From Siderastrea radians (taxonomy: Eukaryota > Cnidaria > Anthozoa > Scleractinia > Rhizangiidae): a DNA stretch of 64,000 bases. The stretch is from positions 48,629,093-48,693,092 of the forward strand of contig OZ024890.1 in assembly GCA_964017195.1 (NCBI GenBank), in the 5' to 3' direction. The translations under genes were made by a program, and so were the position numbers. Shown here one piece after another: positions 47,209 to 57,599 of the stretch. The first letter of the stretch is position 1; each line of letters opens with the position of its first letter. The notes under the pieces were generated by a model that was not told the DNA's origin, did not search any database, and saw only the letters and a list, made by a program, of their open reading frames with translations.

Positions 47209-47495
47209 ACCTCGTCCTCGTTCAAAATGGCGGATCGGAGAAACCCCTGGCCAAGGCTGCTGAATACCCAAGAATCGTGGAGTATTTTGTCACGTGACAC
47301 ATGATGAAATGGCTTTTTCGGAGTTGTTTCCAGCGTCTGGCGGCCCTGTTTGTTTTCTGCAATCGGAAACCGTTGTTCAAGCGAGACTAAGACACTTCAT
47401 CGTGTTGACGTGACGAAATTCTAACGAATCTTTAGAGCCACTTTGGCAGCCTTGGCCTGGGATTTCTCTGATCCTCCATTTTGAACGAGGAGAAG
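47209..47495. repeat. foldback with CCTCGTTCAAAATGG arms
   Basis: The arm at 47213-47262 (CTCGTTCAAAATGGCGGATC, then CCAAGGCTGC) is repeated inverted at 47443-47491 (GCAGCCTTGGCCTGGGA, ending TCCATTTTGAACGAGG). Confidence 0.65.
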
Positions 47496-47700
47496 GCCCT
47501 GGGACAAGGTTGGAACATAACTTCTCTTTCCGTGTGACTTCTACTCCCTTGGTTGTTGTTGTTGTTGTTGTTGTTGTTTGTTTTAGTTTTAGTTTTCTTT
47601 TTTTTTTTACTTAGCCCAAATTTCCTTTTTTTTCCCCAAAACTCCCTGATGGTGGGTCAAAAAACGGAGGAATGTTTACTAACTGTAGCGATCATGGCGA

Positions 47701-48288
47701 TTGGTTGCCCAGAGCACGCCTATGCTGCAGGATACACTTGTCAAGGAACAAGGCTTGTTAATCGTTTGCCCAAGCAAATACAACTTGTTTAAAGATACCT
47801 ATTCAAGGAAAACTTGTTCACTCCTTACAAGCGAACAAATAAAATGTGCCAAGAAACTTGTCAAGGAAGAACAGCTGAAAGAAAGAAGGATTGATCGCGT
47901 GCAACCAGCCTTGAAAGCTTGCGTGGGGAAGTTTGTGCTCAAAAGCGCTAAGGCTAAGTTGTTTAATGTAGTATGTATTATACTGACTTTACTACAAGTA
48001 TACCTCTGTACTGAATGCATGTCGCAGTTGTTGAAATACTCAGTCCTTCAAAGCTCAGACGTCTTTCTCAGTGGTCTATATAAACAGCCGTGTGATCCAA
48101 CAAATAAACAGCCAAACATAGGACATCTTGTAGTCTCTTGCAATCAGATGGATAACCATGGATCGATGGAACAAACAATAAAGGCTCTCCGGTTCTCAAG
48201 GCCTTTGAGTTTCCGTAATACTCTGACGTGGAGTTCTGCAACATCTTACTGTGTGACGCATGAAAAGGGCCCTTTTGAAGTGCTGTAG
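47701..48288 (+). CDS. 195-codon ORF, not recognised
   Basis: A single open frame encodes a basic protein with one hydrophobic stretch at about residues 85-103 (KLFNVVCIILTLLQVYL) and scattered cysteines. It has no signal peptide, no repeat and no family motif I can name. A (TTG)n microsatellite and a foldback lie just upstream. I see no splice consensus that would join it to the peptide gene at 50129. It is longer than most chance ORFs in this window but could still be chance or a decayed element. Confidence 0.25.
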   Translation: MVAQSTPMLQDTLVKEQGLLIVCPSKYNLFKDTYSRKTCSLLTSEQIKCAKKLVKEEQLKERRIDRVQPALKACVGKFVLKSAKAKLFNVVCIILTLLQVYLCTECMSQLLKYSVLQSSDVFLSGLYKQPCDPTNKQPNIGHLVVSCNQMDNHGSMEQTIKALRFSRPLSFRNTLTWSSATSYCVTHEKGPFEVL

Positions 48289-50128
48289 CATAAGTGAATT
48301 TTTTACTTGACGTAAGGTGAGCGAATTTTGCTAGGCTTAACGATTGAATGGAACAGATAAGACTGAACAGACTGTTGACAATGGCGAGCCGGTTTGTGAT
48401 TTTCCAGAAGATTGCGAAAGGGTTGGAAGACGGAAAAATGGGGGGACGGTCGCGGATGGAATAAGGATGTGGAATAGAGGCGGAGCTTGTCTTAAAATAT
48501 GATTACTGTGGCAAACAGTAATTTGAGTTGAAACTAGCTGTAAAAAGAAAATATGAAAATATGAGCCCCTGAAAGAACTTTCTTTTAATATACACTAACC
48601 CATCGCTCTTGATGACGTCAACGCAAAATTTTACAACTGTTTGAATTTTGATAAAAATTAACTCAATTCTTTTCATATTGATTTTATAAGGAGATGAAAG
48701 AAGATTGGAAATCTTAAACCTACAACCAAGCTGTTAAAACAAGCAATAATTCCCTCTCTTAAAGGCAGCTGTGAGCTGACAAGTTGGTCAGTTTTCACAA
48801 AGTCAGTTCAATATGAATTTAATTGAAAAATTCTCTCTTGTTAACCCGAACTTTAGTGGCCTAAATATTATTCACGTTATTCCATTAAATTGAACCAATC
48901 TAAACAGTGTGCGGAACTTTATGACATGTACATTTCAATGTCACTCATAAAAAGAAGAGACTAAGTGATTGACGTAAAAAAGCTAATTGAAAATCGGAAA
49001 CTGAATGCTGAATAATTTTATTGATTGTAAAAACCATGCTAAACGTTTAACAAAAATTCGCAAAGATCGTTGTCGTGTTACAAGTACCGATAAGAAAGGA
49101 GACGGACATTGTGTACTAAAAGGCCTCGATCAGTCAGTAAAAATTAACTGGCCGCTGGTAAGTCCTCGACCAATCTTTCGCACGAGAACAGGAGTAATTA
49201 CAAGTTTTTGTGGTGTATCATTGAAAATGTTTCAGTGTTCAAACGCTATTTTATTGTTTATAATTATCGCATTAGACCATCATTTATCTCATCTAAAATT
49301 GAATTTAAAACAGAGAATTTCGGCAACTGAAGTCTCTTTATCAGCTTGTTTTCAGTTCGTTCTCTCGATACGATGTGAAAAGTTGTGACAAAGGTTTTTA
49401 GAAGTTCGTGTTGACTGTGATAAGCGTATACACGCTGGCGTTGTTTTGGTCGGTTTTGCTGTTTCGTACTGAGTTACTGAGCATGAGACTTCGTCAGTTG
49501 TCTGTTTTCACTCACGCAAACCAGAGATAACTGTATTGCGTGGCCTCTCTGGGATATTTTAACTTAGTCGCTGAAAGAGAAACTAAAAATAAATAAAAGA
49601 TTCCTGATTTAACTCAACAGAATTAATGAATACATCACAGACTTAAAAGTAAATAAGTAGATGATTGCAAACAGTTTAATTTTGAACAGCCATCGCTATC
49701 AGTACCCAAACATATGTTTCACTTTTTCCTTTATTTGTGAGGCTGCGATACTTTCATTCTCTGTTTTCCGCCTTTTGTACATGGTACTGGTATTATTGTA
49801 ACAAGCTGGTTACACATGGCGTCCGAGAGAACTTAAATGACTCAATTAACTTTTCCATGTTTCTGACAGAAATGGCTAAAACCGAAACCTAAAGCCGAAG
49901 CCCAGTGCTGCACTTATTTCTTAAATGTTTCTTGTTTTACCCTGTTTACGTCTTATCAGCACAGCTGACAAAACTTATCATATTCAGTCTATTCAGCGTC
50001 TCAATAGTCTACTACGCAGCCGTTTTTAGTGTCGTCGAGACTAGATTCTCGAGAAAAAACGTGTGTTTAGGTTATAATTAACAAGAGGCTTAGCTTAATG
50101 ATGTTTCTTTTTTGGTTTTGAACTAGAT
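48289..50128. other. gene-poor stretch before the peptide gene
   Basis: The sequence is AT-rich and unmatched elsewhere in the window. A 127-codon ORF at 49005-49388 shows no recognisable domain. A T-rich tract ending in AACTAG at 50126 looks like a 3' splice site, so an untranslated first exon of the next gene probably lies here. Confidence 0.4.
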
Positions 50129-52190
50129 ATGGCAGAACGACTTCATCTTCTTTTAGTAATTTTGATGTTATTGGTGATAAGCCAGGCGTTAACAAAAAGA
50201 AGCCGTAATTCATACAGAGAGAGAATAAAAGAGAAAGTGGGAGAGCGAGGCGAAGAAACTGAAGAAAAGGAGGAAAGTAGCGAGAAATCTGAAATGTTAG
50301 GATGGAGACGAAAGCGCAGCGTTCAATATGGTACGATGTTATCCTTTACTCTATCCTGATAGGTAAAAAAAAAAGGTTAAGTCTTAATTGTGTCCAATCT
50401 GCTGAATTGAACGAGCCATGAGGTTTATCAAGCCGGTTCTTAACTCCTGTTTCCATAGCATGAACCGACAAGGAGCATCACTACTCCCCCCTGGATGGGA
50501 TGTTAGTCCATTACAAGATTACCCCCCCAGCTTTTCTGTTAGGATTCCCTAACAGTTAGTCGATACCCATTTATACACCTGGCATGGGTAGAGAGGGACA
50601 ATGTGAAGTTAAGTTTCTTGTCTAAGGAAACAACACGATATACCATGCAGAGACCAGGCCTCCAACCGCCGACCCTTTCATGTCGAGATCGTCAGATCGC
50701 AAGTCCTTGATGACCGCCACACTACTGTGCCTCCATATCCTGATAGGTAGACTCTCCTATACCCAGTGTGGATCCACTTTTCGTGTACATTTTTTAGGAC
50801 AAAAAATTCTCCCACAAGCGCGCGTTGGATTTGAGGTGATTTGAGGTGATAATAATGCACCGTGGGGAGGAGGGTAATATGACTCCCCTAAAAACGACTG
50901 CGTGGGAGGCTAACCATGCACAGACCAGGTCTCCAACCACCGACCCTTTGATGTCAAGATCGTCAGATCGTAAGTCCTTGAGGACCATTACACTACTGCA
51001 CCTGCATATCCTGATAGGTAGACTCTGCCATACCCAGTGTGGATCCACTTTTCGTGTACATTTTTTAGCACAAAAAATTCTCCCACAAGCGCGCGTTGGA
51101 TTTGATGTGATAATAATGCACCGCCGGAGTTGGTTGTAACAACGTCATATCCAGCAAGCGGCCGGGCGTGGAACCGAATTGTTTTAGAAAATTCTCATCT
51201 TCGGCTGAAGATTGTTTCCATATTTTTGGTGATGGCAAAAATAAAGATAGATAAACGAAATTATGCATATGTTTATTTTTCTTTTACATTATTGGGCCGA
51301 GAAAACAACTGTTTCAATGATAATATTTCATTCCACATAATAATACAAAACGGATCCTATACAGTTGTCCCACAATCAACTAACTTTTATGTACCGGTAA
51401 AATTGAAGCTTCAACATCCCACGGGCAAACCTCGGGCATTTGTCATGTGTATAGTGCCCGGGGAGGGGGAATTTGAACGTTGCCGGGAGGGTGGGGAATT
51501 TGAACCGGATTTATCTCTTGTTTTGGCGTCATATACGCCTGTGAGTTTTTTTCGGTTTTTGCAGGGTTTGACGGATTTAGAAGATGGAATTTTGCCTTTG
51601 TTAGTGAATAACTCTTTCAAAAGGGACTTTAAAAGAAGTTTGAAGGTGTCATTACGGCATATCTCTCTCTGAAAAGCGCATGAGTAATGTGGTGTTTGAT
51701 TGAAGACGAAATTTGTCTTTGAGGAGAGGTATTTGAGTACTAATTGGTGGGACATTTGAACAGCTTTTTTGCCCCGAGGGGAGGGAATTTGAACAAGCCA
51801 ATCTTCAAAAGTTCAAATGCTCAGGGGGTTGCCCGGGGGAGGGATGGGCTTCAATTTGACTGATACTTTAACTCAATGCATGCAAAAATAGTGATATAAA
51901 GTTTGTGTCAATGTGTACATGAGTATTGTGGGTTCAGCAGATACGTGGAGGTTTCCCCAGATTTAAGGGGAAAGTATCATCTTAAGTGGCCCGACAAGAG
52001 AATATGTAGAAAGCAAGCGTGCATTGTTGTCTCTTATTTCTCGCTGCAATAAAATATGTGAAAAACGATCAAGTGCAGATCAGAGATCATCAGCTTTAGT
52101 GCTAAATTAATTATTTTTCAATCCTTGTTTTTCTTCACAGATTCAAGACCAGTACTCAGCAAAGAGGAGGCGACAAATTTTATTGGATGA
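50129..52190 (+). CDS. secreted peptide precursor with RRKR cleavage site and C-terminal glycine
   Basis: Exons 50129-50330 and 52141-52190 join in phase (G|AT) to give 83 residues. Residues 1-20 (MAERLHLLLVILMLLVISQA) are a clear signal peptide. Residues 23-58 are a charged spacer rich in Glu, Lys and Arg with no cysteine. RRKR at 60-63 is a furin or prohormone-convertase site. The remaining 20 residues start SVQYDSRP, contain LSKEEATNFI and end in Gly directly before the stop, the layout of an amidated peptide. AATAAA at about 52254 lies 65 bases after the stop, so the gene is short but complete. The tail weakly recalls gamma-carboxylase recognition sequences (xLSxEEAxxFI), which is an alternative reading. 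I recognise no named family. Exon 1 is preceded by a good acceptor, so the 5' untranslated part is spliced. Confidence 0.6.
50461..51140. repeat. tRNA-like/SINE-type repeat with a 270-bp tandem duplication, in the intron of the peptide gene
   Basis: The phrase GGATGGGATGTTAGTCCATT followed by CCCATTTATACACCTGG is related to sequence in the introns of ZFAND2 copies 1 and 2 (about 1890-2040, 14350 and 14980-15130). The block from about 50640 to 50878 is repeated at 50910-51120 with some 90% identity by eye, including GATCGTCAGATCG and CACTTTTCGTGTACATTTTT. I recognise it as a dispersed non-autonomous repeat but cannot name the family. Confidence 0.55.
51440..51850. repeat. repeat of 'gggaatttgaac' phrases
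   Basis: GGGGAGGGGGAATTTGAACG, GGGTGGGGAATTTGAACC and GGGGAGGGAATTTGAACA occur within 330 bases, with inverted 'gttcaaatgctcaggggg' near 51810. It behaves as a MITE edge pair rather than as coding sequence. Confidence 0.45.
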
Positions 52191-52504
52191 CTGTAAATTT
52201 ATTTATTACTTGTTGGTCGAATGAAATGTTTGCAATTATAAATGTAATAGAGCAAATAAATCTGCCGCTATACGGTATATTGGAAAATGTCAGTATTTTT
52301 GGCAATCCAACTATGTTTCTTTTAAACTCACCTCTAGCATTTTAGTCTTAATTAATTGTACGCCTGCAATCATACGCTAATAAAGGTGCCTATCTCTTAA
52401 ATTAGTCCAGGTTAACATTCTCTGATTGTCGCTACTTTGTTACCAATCCCCAAGCAAACTTCTAAAGGTGTTGAGGTCGTGGATTTAACCGGCTCAGTTT
52501 TTGA

Positions 52505-53105
52505 ACATGCACCTTCACTCTGGGCTCGTCACCTTATCGTGGTGGTGACGCTTGCGCGTCTCGATGATCCCAAGAGCTATGCAGGCTGGAGCTCTGGCCC
52601 CTGGTAGGTTCAACCATGCCGGATTGGTCAAAGGGGAGGGACCTGACAAAGGACAGCCCCTGGCCCTCCAGGTTGGAGGTTGGGCGTGGGGCTAATCACC
52701 CCACTCCGTAAAAACCTCAGTGATTACAGAAACCCTTCAAGATCACAACAACAATCCATCCCTGGGCAACAGACAGATGTCACAGCATTCATGACACCTG
52801 GATGTGGAAGCCATTCGGAAGCATCTGGGCCGAACCCTCTTCTGGGGCCCAAGGAGACACTAAACATAGGATGCTGGAATGTCCGCACCACGTTTGAGCC
52901 AAGCAAAGCGGCTCAGATAGCATGGCAGACGCAGACGAGGCAGGCCACGGTTGACATGGAGAAGATCGGTGGAAGCAGAGCTAAAGGGAAGACTGGACCT
53001 CACTTGGAGTGAGGCATCGAGAATTGCACAAGACAGGGAACTTTGGAGGGATTTTGGGGGGCCTTATGCGCCACATGGCGTAAAGAGGCCTAAATAAGTA
53101 AGTAA
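52505..53105 (+). mobile_element. internally deleted LINE (5' leader fused to 3' end)
   Basis: The 5' part encodes the phrase T-L-N-I-G-C-W-N-V-R-T-T-F-E-P, the start of a LINE endonuclease domain. After about 52920 the sequence jumps to the last part of the ORF, ending in the frame of ALCATWRKEA followed by a stop, a typical C-terminus of one widespread LINE family. A (TAAG)n tail at 53092-53105 marks the 3' end. Almost all of the protein is missing, so it is a non-autonomous deletion derivative that would depend on a relative. Confidence 0.65.
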
Positions 53106-53534
53106 GTTTGAACATGCACAATTGTTGTTTACCTATTTTGTAATACGAACCGAAAAAATAAATCGCCTCTGACTTAGGGACCATATCTGTACGAGTTTTT
53201 ATTCGCGTGAATTTTCTTTGTCCTTAATTTGGCCATCGAACAAACTATGGCAAAAAAACAAGGCCGTTGTCAGACTTGCAAAATAGACGAGGCAATTTTT
53301 GAGAGCGCCGATGGTGCAAGCGTCTAGGGGAGTTTGGAGGTATGCCCCCAGAAAAGTCTTAAACCCACTGGCTCTGAAATGCTGTTTTCAACACTTAACG
53401 TGAGATGCAAGTGTAAAGCGGTAGGTTTTTCAAGTGCTTCCAACAATTTCTTATCATATCTAGGCCATGAAATCAGCTGGCACCAAGTAAATGGCGATCC
53501 CGAATTTCGTATTGTACTTACGACGCTTATATAT

Positions 53535-53661
53535 GTTGTAGTTCAATTTTATCCTTGGTTCAACTTTTATTTTCATTTGTTTCATACGTATTATCATATA
53601 TTAACATAAAAAAGAACAAAGGAAAATAAAAATTGAACCAAGGATAAAATTGAACTACAAC
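53535..53661. repeat. 127-bp hairpin MITE
   Basis: GTTGTAGTTCAATTTTATCC and its exact complement GGATAAAATTGAACTACAAC form the ends. Pairing continues inward for about 45-50 bases. Confidence 0.8.
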
Positions 53662-54118
53662 ATTTACACCTCAACCGCGTCCCTCCTGCTCTCTTGTTAG
53701 CTACGGTTTCAAACTCCTACAGTTAGAACAGCATATAGCATTGCCATTTACTAGAGGACCAAGGAGTTACTTTCACGATTCAAAAGCTCTCTGGTAAACA
53801 GCATGGATGCTCAAAAGAAAGACCTTGCACGGAAACTCGATGCGTGAGACTTTGAAATGGCTCTCTTGAGCCAGCCAATCAGCTCTTTTAGGAGCCATCA
53901 CAGAAATGGAAGTCTTTACCAGCGGCTTTGTAATCTTTTATTCAAAATTTTGAATTGATGATTTATGCACACGTCGATATCAATTTGTTGTTCTTCCAAG
54001 TCCGAGTCCAAATTATAATTTTCTGAATTTTAGGCGAAGCATGTCAAAAAGTGTGGCAAAATAGCTCAAGAAAACGTGGGACGCTCATTCTCTGAAAATT
54101 TTGTCTTTTTTTTATAAG

Positions 54119-54266
54119 CCATGATCCTTCAGGATCAGCTGGTACTCATGGCAGTACGCACAGGACTGGTGCCTGTCAGAGTTATGTCTCAAATGAAGCT
54201 GATGGTCGCAAGCGCAAACCACTGGAGTCTTTTCAAAGACTTTTTCGCTCACCTTACTTGGGTTAA
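54119..54266 (+). other. possible exon fragment, unrecognised
   Basis: After a T-rich tract and AG at 54118, a frame of 48 codons opens with H-D-P-S-G-S-A-G-T-H and contains DGRKRKPLESFQRLFRSP before TAA at 54264. The composition looks more protein-like than the surrounding sequence, but no start, partner exon or family is visible. Confidence 0.2.
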
Positions 54267-55436
54267 TTTTTTCCCCAGTGGAAAACAATTTCTGGGGATT
54301 ATTTTGAATTATTTTTCATTTTTCAGTCCTGAACAAAAAAACAGAAAGGAAAGAAAACAGCCGATGGGACGTCTTTCATGCCTAGGTTGACAATTCGCGG
54401 GAACGGTTGCCATGGTATCATTGATACAAGCCGGCTCCTAATAAGGATAAAAACGTCATTGCTAAGGAAGATGGCGGTCGAAGAAGAAATCTAAAACTCT
54501 TCCCGCTTTCCCTTCCTAAATCAACCGCTCTTACCACCTCACTTAGTAGCGAAAAACCAATATCAAGCCGTGGTGTTTATCTGTGATGATCTGAAGAAAT
54601 ATGAAATCTATATTTTGCGCATAATTAGCATATACAAACAGCGATGCACTCAGCATGACTTTGCCGGTTCCTCATAAGATGTGCGAGAAATCCTTCAATT
54701 TCCATCCATAGTTTAATACCAACGGAGAAAAAAAGTGCCCAGGGATAATAAGGATACAGCACTCTTGATTTCCAAGGTAAGATAAACATAGTTTTCTTAA
54801 TTGTGAATATTATAGACCCGAAGTTACGATCTGTTTCCTAAATTGATTTGTCCATCTGCCTCCATGATCACGGTAATATTTCACCAAGTTAAAAAGTATG
54901 GTAATTAAACTATTTTTGTCTGTCGAATTTGATTAAATAGTTCGTATTTCCAGATCTCGGAATACAGCCGTTAATTTCTCAGACCTTTATATTCTAGCGA
55001 CGACAACAATATGAAGTTGGCTAGACCTCTGGAAATGGTCAACAAATCCAAGTTTAGTTCACTGACAATTAAATTCCTGGATAAAACGTCTTTCTCAAAA
55101 ATATTTGCTAGTAATTTCAGATTCATGTTTTTCCTTTAACTTAAACGAAATTATTTGCCAGTAACACGTTTGGCAGGCACGGAAAAGGGGAACAATTATG
55201 TGAGGAAAGAGTGCAAAGCATGGTTGATGTCATGGAGAGAAATTAGCACATAGATATGGGGAAGTGGCTAGGCCTCCATCCGGTTCATTGATCATTGATG
55301 TTCTTTCCAATAATTTTTTTTCCACTGGCAGATGTGAAAGTTGCTGTTGGCTTAGAATTAATGATGCAGCAATCAATCAGAATGCCCCAAAATGCTGTTA
55401 GTTGGAAAAATAATCTGCAGTTTTCCATGTGCACAT

Positions 55437-55697
55437 TTGGGGGGGGGGGGGGGACAGGGGGGTCCAAACCTCCCGCCTCCCGTACCTTGCAATCCCGGCT
55501 CCCGACCCTTTTTTTCTTGGCTTCCTCTCTTTTGCCCTTTTTTCGATTGTGAAATATTATGCAATGTTGCATAATTTCCCCCTATTTCTCCTGCTTCCCG
55601 CCCTTTTGGAACTCCCACCTCCCGCCCTTTCCTCTCCCGCCTCCCGTACCCTCTTGCCCCCTACTCTCCCAGGCTCCCGCCCCCTGTCCCCCCCCAC
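55437..55697. repeat. low-complexity CTCCCGCC tract
   Basis: A G-run at 55440-55453 is followed by about 240 bases of degenerate CCTCCCGCCC-type repeats on the plus strand. Several overlapping proline-rich ORFs on both strands are artefacts of this tract. Confidence 0.75.
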
Positions 55698-55984
55698 CAC
55701 ATAATAGGAACCCATCAAAAAAGGAATTGCAAATTCAGTGGATTTGGATTGTACAACTTGACATGCAAAATTTTGCATTTGAGCAATGGGCTGGCTGCAG
55801 GTAGAATTGCCCTTCCGTGCCCATGCACCTTCATTTCAACAGGCCATTTCTGAATTGTCCAGAGCCATGTTCTCAAGGGGAGGCCTGGTGTGCAGCCTTT
55901 CATACGAAATTTTAATTATATCTGCGTGTGAAATAGTATCCTACACAGATGTTCTTTTGGCTTGTCATGCATTCCCCCTTGAAC

Positions 55985-57508
55985 CAGGGCTCGAGACTAA
56001 CTTTTCAGCTTAGTAGCCTAGTGGCTAGTGAGAGGTTTGATTTCACTAGCCAAAATACATTTTCACTAGCCAGACTTTTTTTTGCATAATCTCGCACTGT
56101 GTTCAATATGTATAATTTTTGGCCGAGTTAAGTACTGTAAACATGCCTCTCTGTAATCTCAAGAGTCAAGAACTGGAATGTTGACCATTCTTTCCAGCGG
56201 TTAAAGATCCTCACAGTATTCGTGCGTTCAGGGCAAATTCGTAGGTACGATGTTATTCACGCCTCTCTTTTCCGTGTCGGTGATTATGACCAATATCTAG
56301 AAAAGTTAACCTTCTACGAGCTTGTCATCGTGCGGAGAAAAGTTGGGAAGAAGAGACTAACATTGTACGACATTTTAAGGTACGGAGAAAGACAAGACTG
56401 ATACAGCAGTCAATTCACGTACGGAAAAATGTCTGCAAGAGAAGACTAGTAAATTATGAGCGTATTTAAGTACGGAGGAACGTTGAGAAGTCATATCGAA
56501 CACGCTGGTTGTAAATGCACTACAGTAGGGAGAAACACTGCCAATGTACCAAGGTACAGAGACACGTTGAGGAAACACTGAGGATAATAAAATACGCAAC
56601 TCCCAACTTACGGAGAAACGTCACTAGACAAAACTAATTCCGTAAGAACGTGTAATGTACGGAAGAACGCCGATCGGACAAAACTATTACGGTAGGACAA
56701 TAAATTACGGAGAAACGTAGGGAAGACAAGTAATATTGCACAAACGTACGGATTAACGTTAAGAAGACAAGACTAATACCATATGAACATACTAACGTAC
56801 AGAGAAACGCTTAGAAGTGTAGACTTATGGTACGAATGCAATAATACACTGAAAACCATGGGAAAATAAGACCAGTAAAGTGCGAACGTGGTAACGGCGT
56901 ACGGAGAAACGTTGAGAACGCAAGACTAATAAATCGACGAACGTGCTTCCGAACGGAGAAACGTTGTGAAGACAAGACTAATATCATACGAACGACGCTA
57001 CGTAGAGAGAAATGGTGCATGGGAAGAGAAAGTAATATTGTACGAACGTAGTAATGATTGGAAATAAGTCGACAAAAAAAGACTAAAGAATTGTGTGGAC
57101 GTACTAACGTACGGAACTAGACCATTTTCATATGAATGAACTAATGGACCTTTGAAGGACACGTATGGTAAAACGTTCTTAAGACGGCTAATTTTGTCGG
57201 AATGTACTAATGACAGAGAAACGTTGCCAACTGAGACAACATTTAGTAGGGAGAAACGCTGAGACGACAAAACAAGCACCATACAAACATTATGATATCC
57301 TTTTACGGGATAAGTTTTAGTTTCTGTTCTTCAATTTGCTATGGGGATCGGATCATCAGAAACAAAATTTAGTTTGGTTTCCATACGGTACTTTGGTGCT
57401 TTGAAAATTTCACTAGCCAAAATGGCTAGTGAAAGCGCAAAACCTACTAGCCAAAATGGAATTTCTACTAGTCTGTGACTAGTTGGCTACCGTTAGTCTC
57501 GAGCCCTG
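55985..57508. mobile_element. hAT-like non-autonomous element filled with a degenerate tandem array
   Basis: The ends CAGGGCTCGAGACTAAC and GTTAGTCTCGAGCCCTG are exact inverted repeats of the hAT type, flanked by TTGAAC (55979-55984 and 57509-57514). Shifting the ends by one base gives 7 of 8 matching flank bases. Subterminal 'cactagccaaaat' phrases appear in both halves. The centre (about 56330-57285) is a satellite-like array. Confidence 0.8.
56330..57285. repeat. degenerate tandem array, unit about 55-65 bp
   Basis: The phrase TACGGAGAAACGTTGAGAAG followed by ACAAGACTAATA and GTACGAACGTACT recurs with heavy divergence about 16-18 times. On the minus strand it yields repeated LSSQRFSVR-like peptides in different short ORFs. 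Copies nearer the centre are the most similar to each other. Confidence 0.75.
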
Positions 57509-57599
57509 TTGAACCAAAAGAAAGTCTGTGTAGGAGGCTACATGTGAAAGAAAACTGATTTTTTTTTTCAATTTCATATGAATGTTGCACACCAGGCCT

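Larger units (their letters stand above)
55881..57599. repeat. outer foldback MITE split by a hAT-like element
   Basis: AGGCCTGGTGTGCAGCCTTT on the left pairs with GTTGCACACCAGGCCT on the right. Pairing extends to CCTACACAGA and TCTGTGTAGG close to the inner insertion, so the element was a hairpin of about 200 bp before it was split. Confidence 0.75.

Noticed and set aside
49005..49388. 127-codon ORF containing GDGHCVL, briefly considered as an OTU-type protease
   Set aside because: The OTU motif needs D-G-N-C-L-F with following helical signature; the rest of the ORF shows nothing of it.
55429..55804. Several overlapping proline-, glycine- or serine-rich ORFs on both strands
   Set aside because: They are produced by the low-complexity CTCCCGCC tract and G-run and have no start context or splice structure.
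56375..57282. Minus-strand ORFs with recurring LSSQRFSVR-like peptides, considered as a repeat protein
   Set aside because: The repeats shift between frames and are interrupted by stops; the array diverges as DNA, not as protein.
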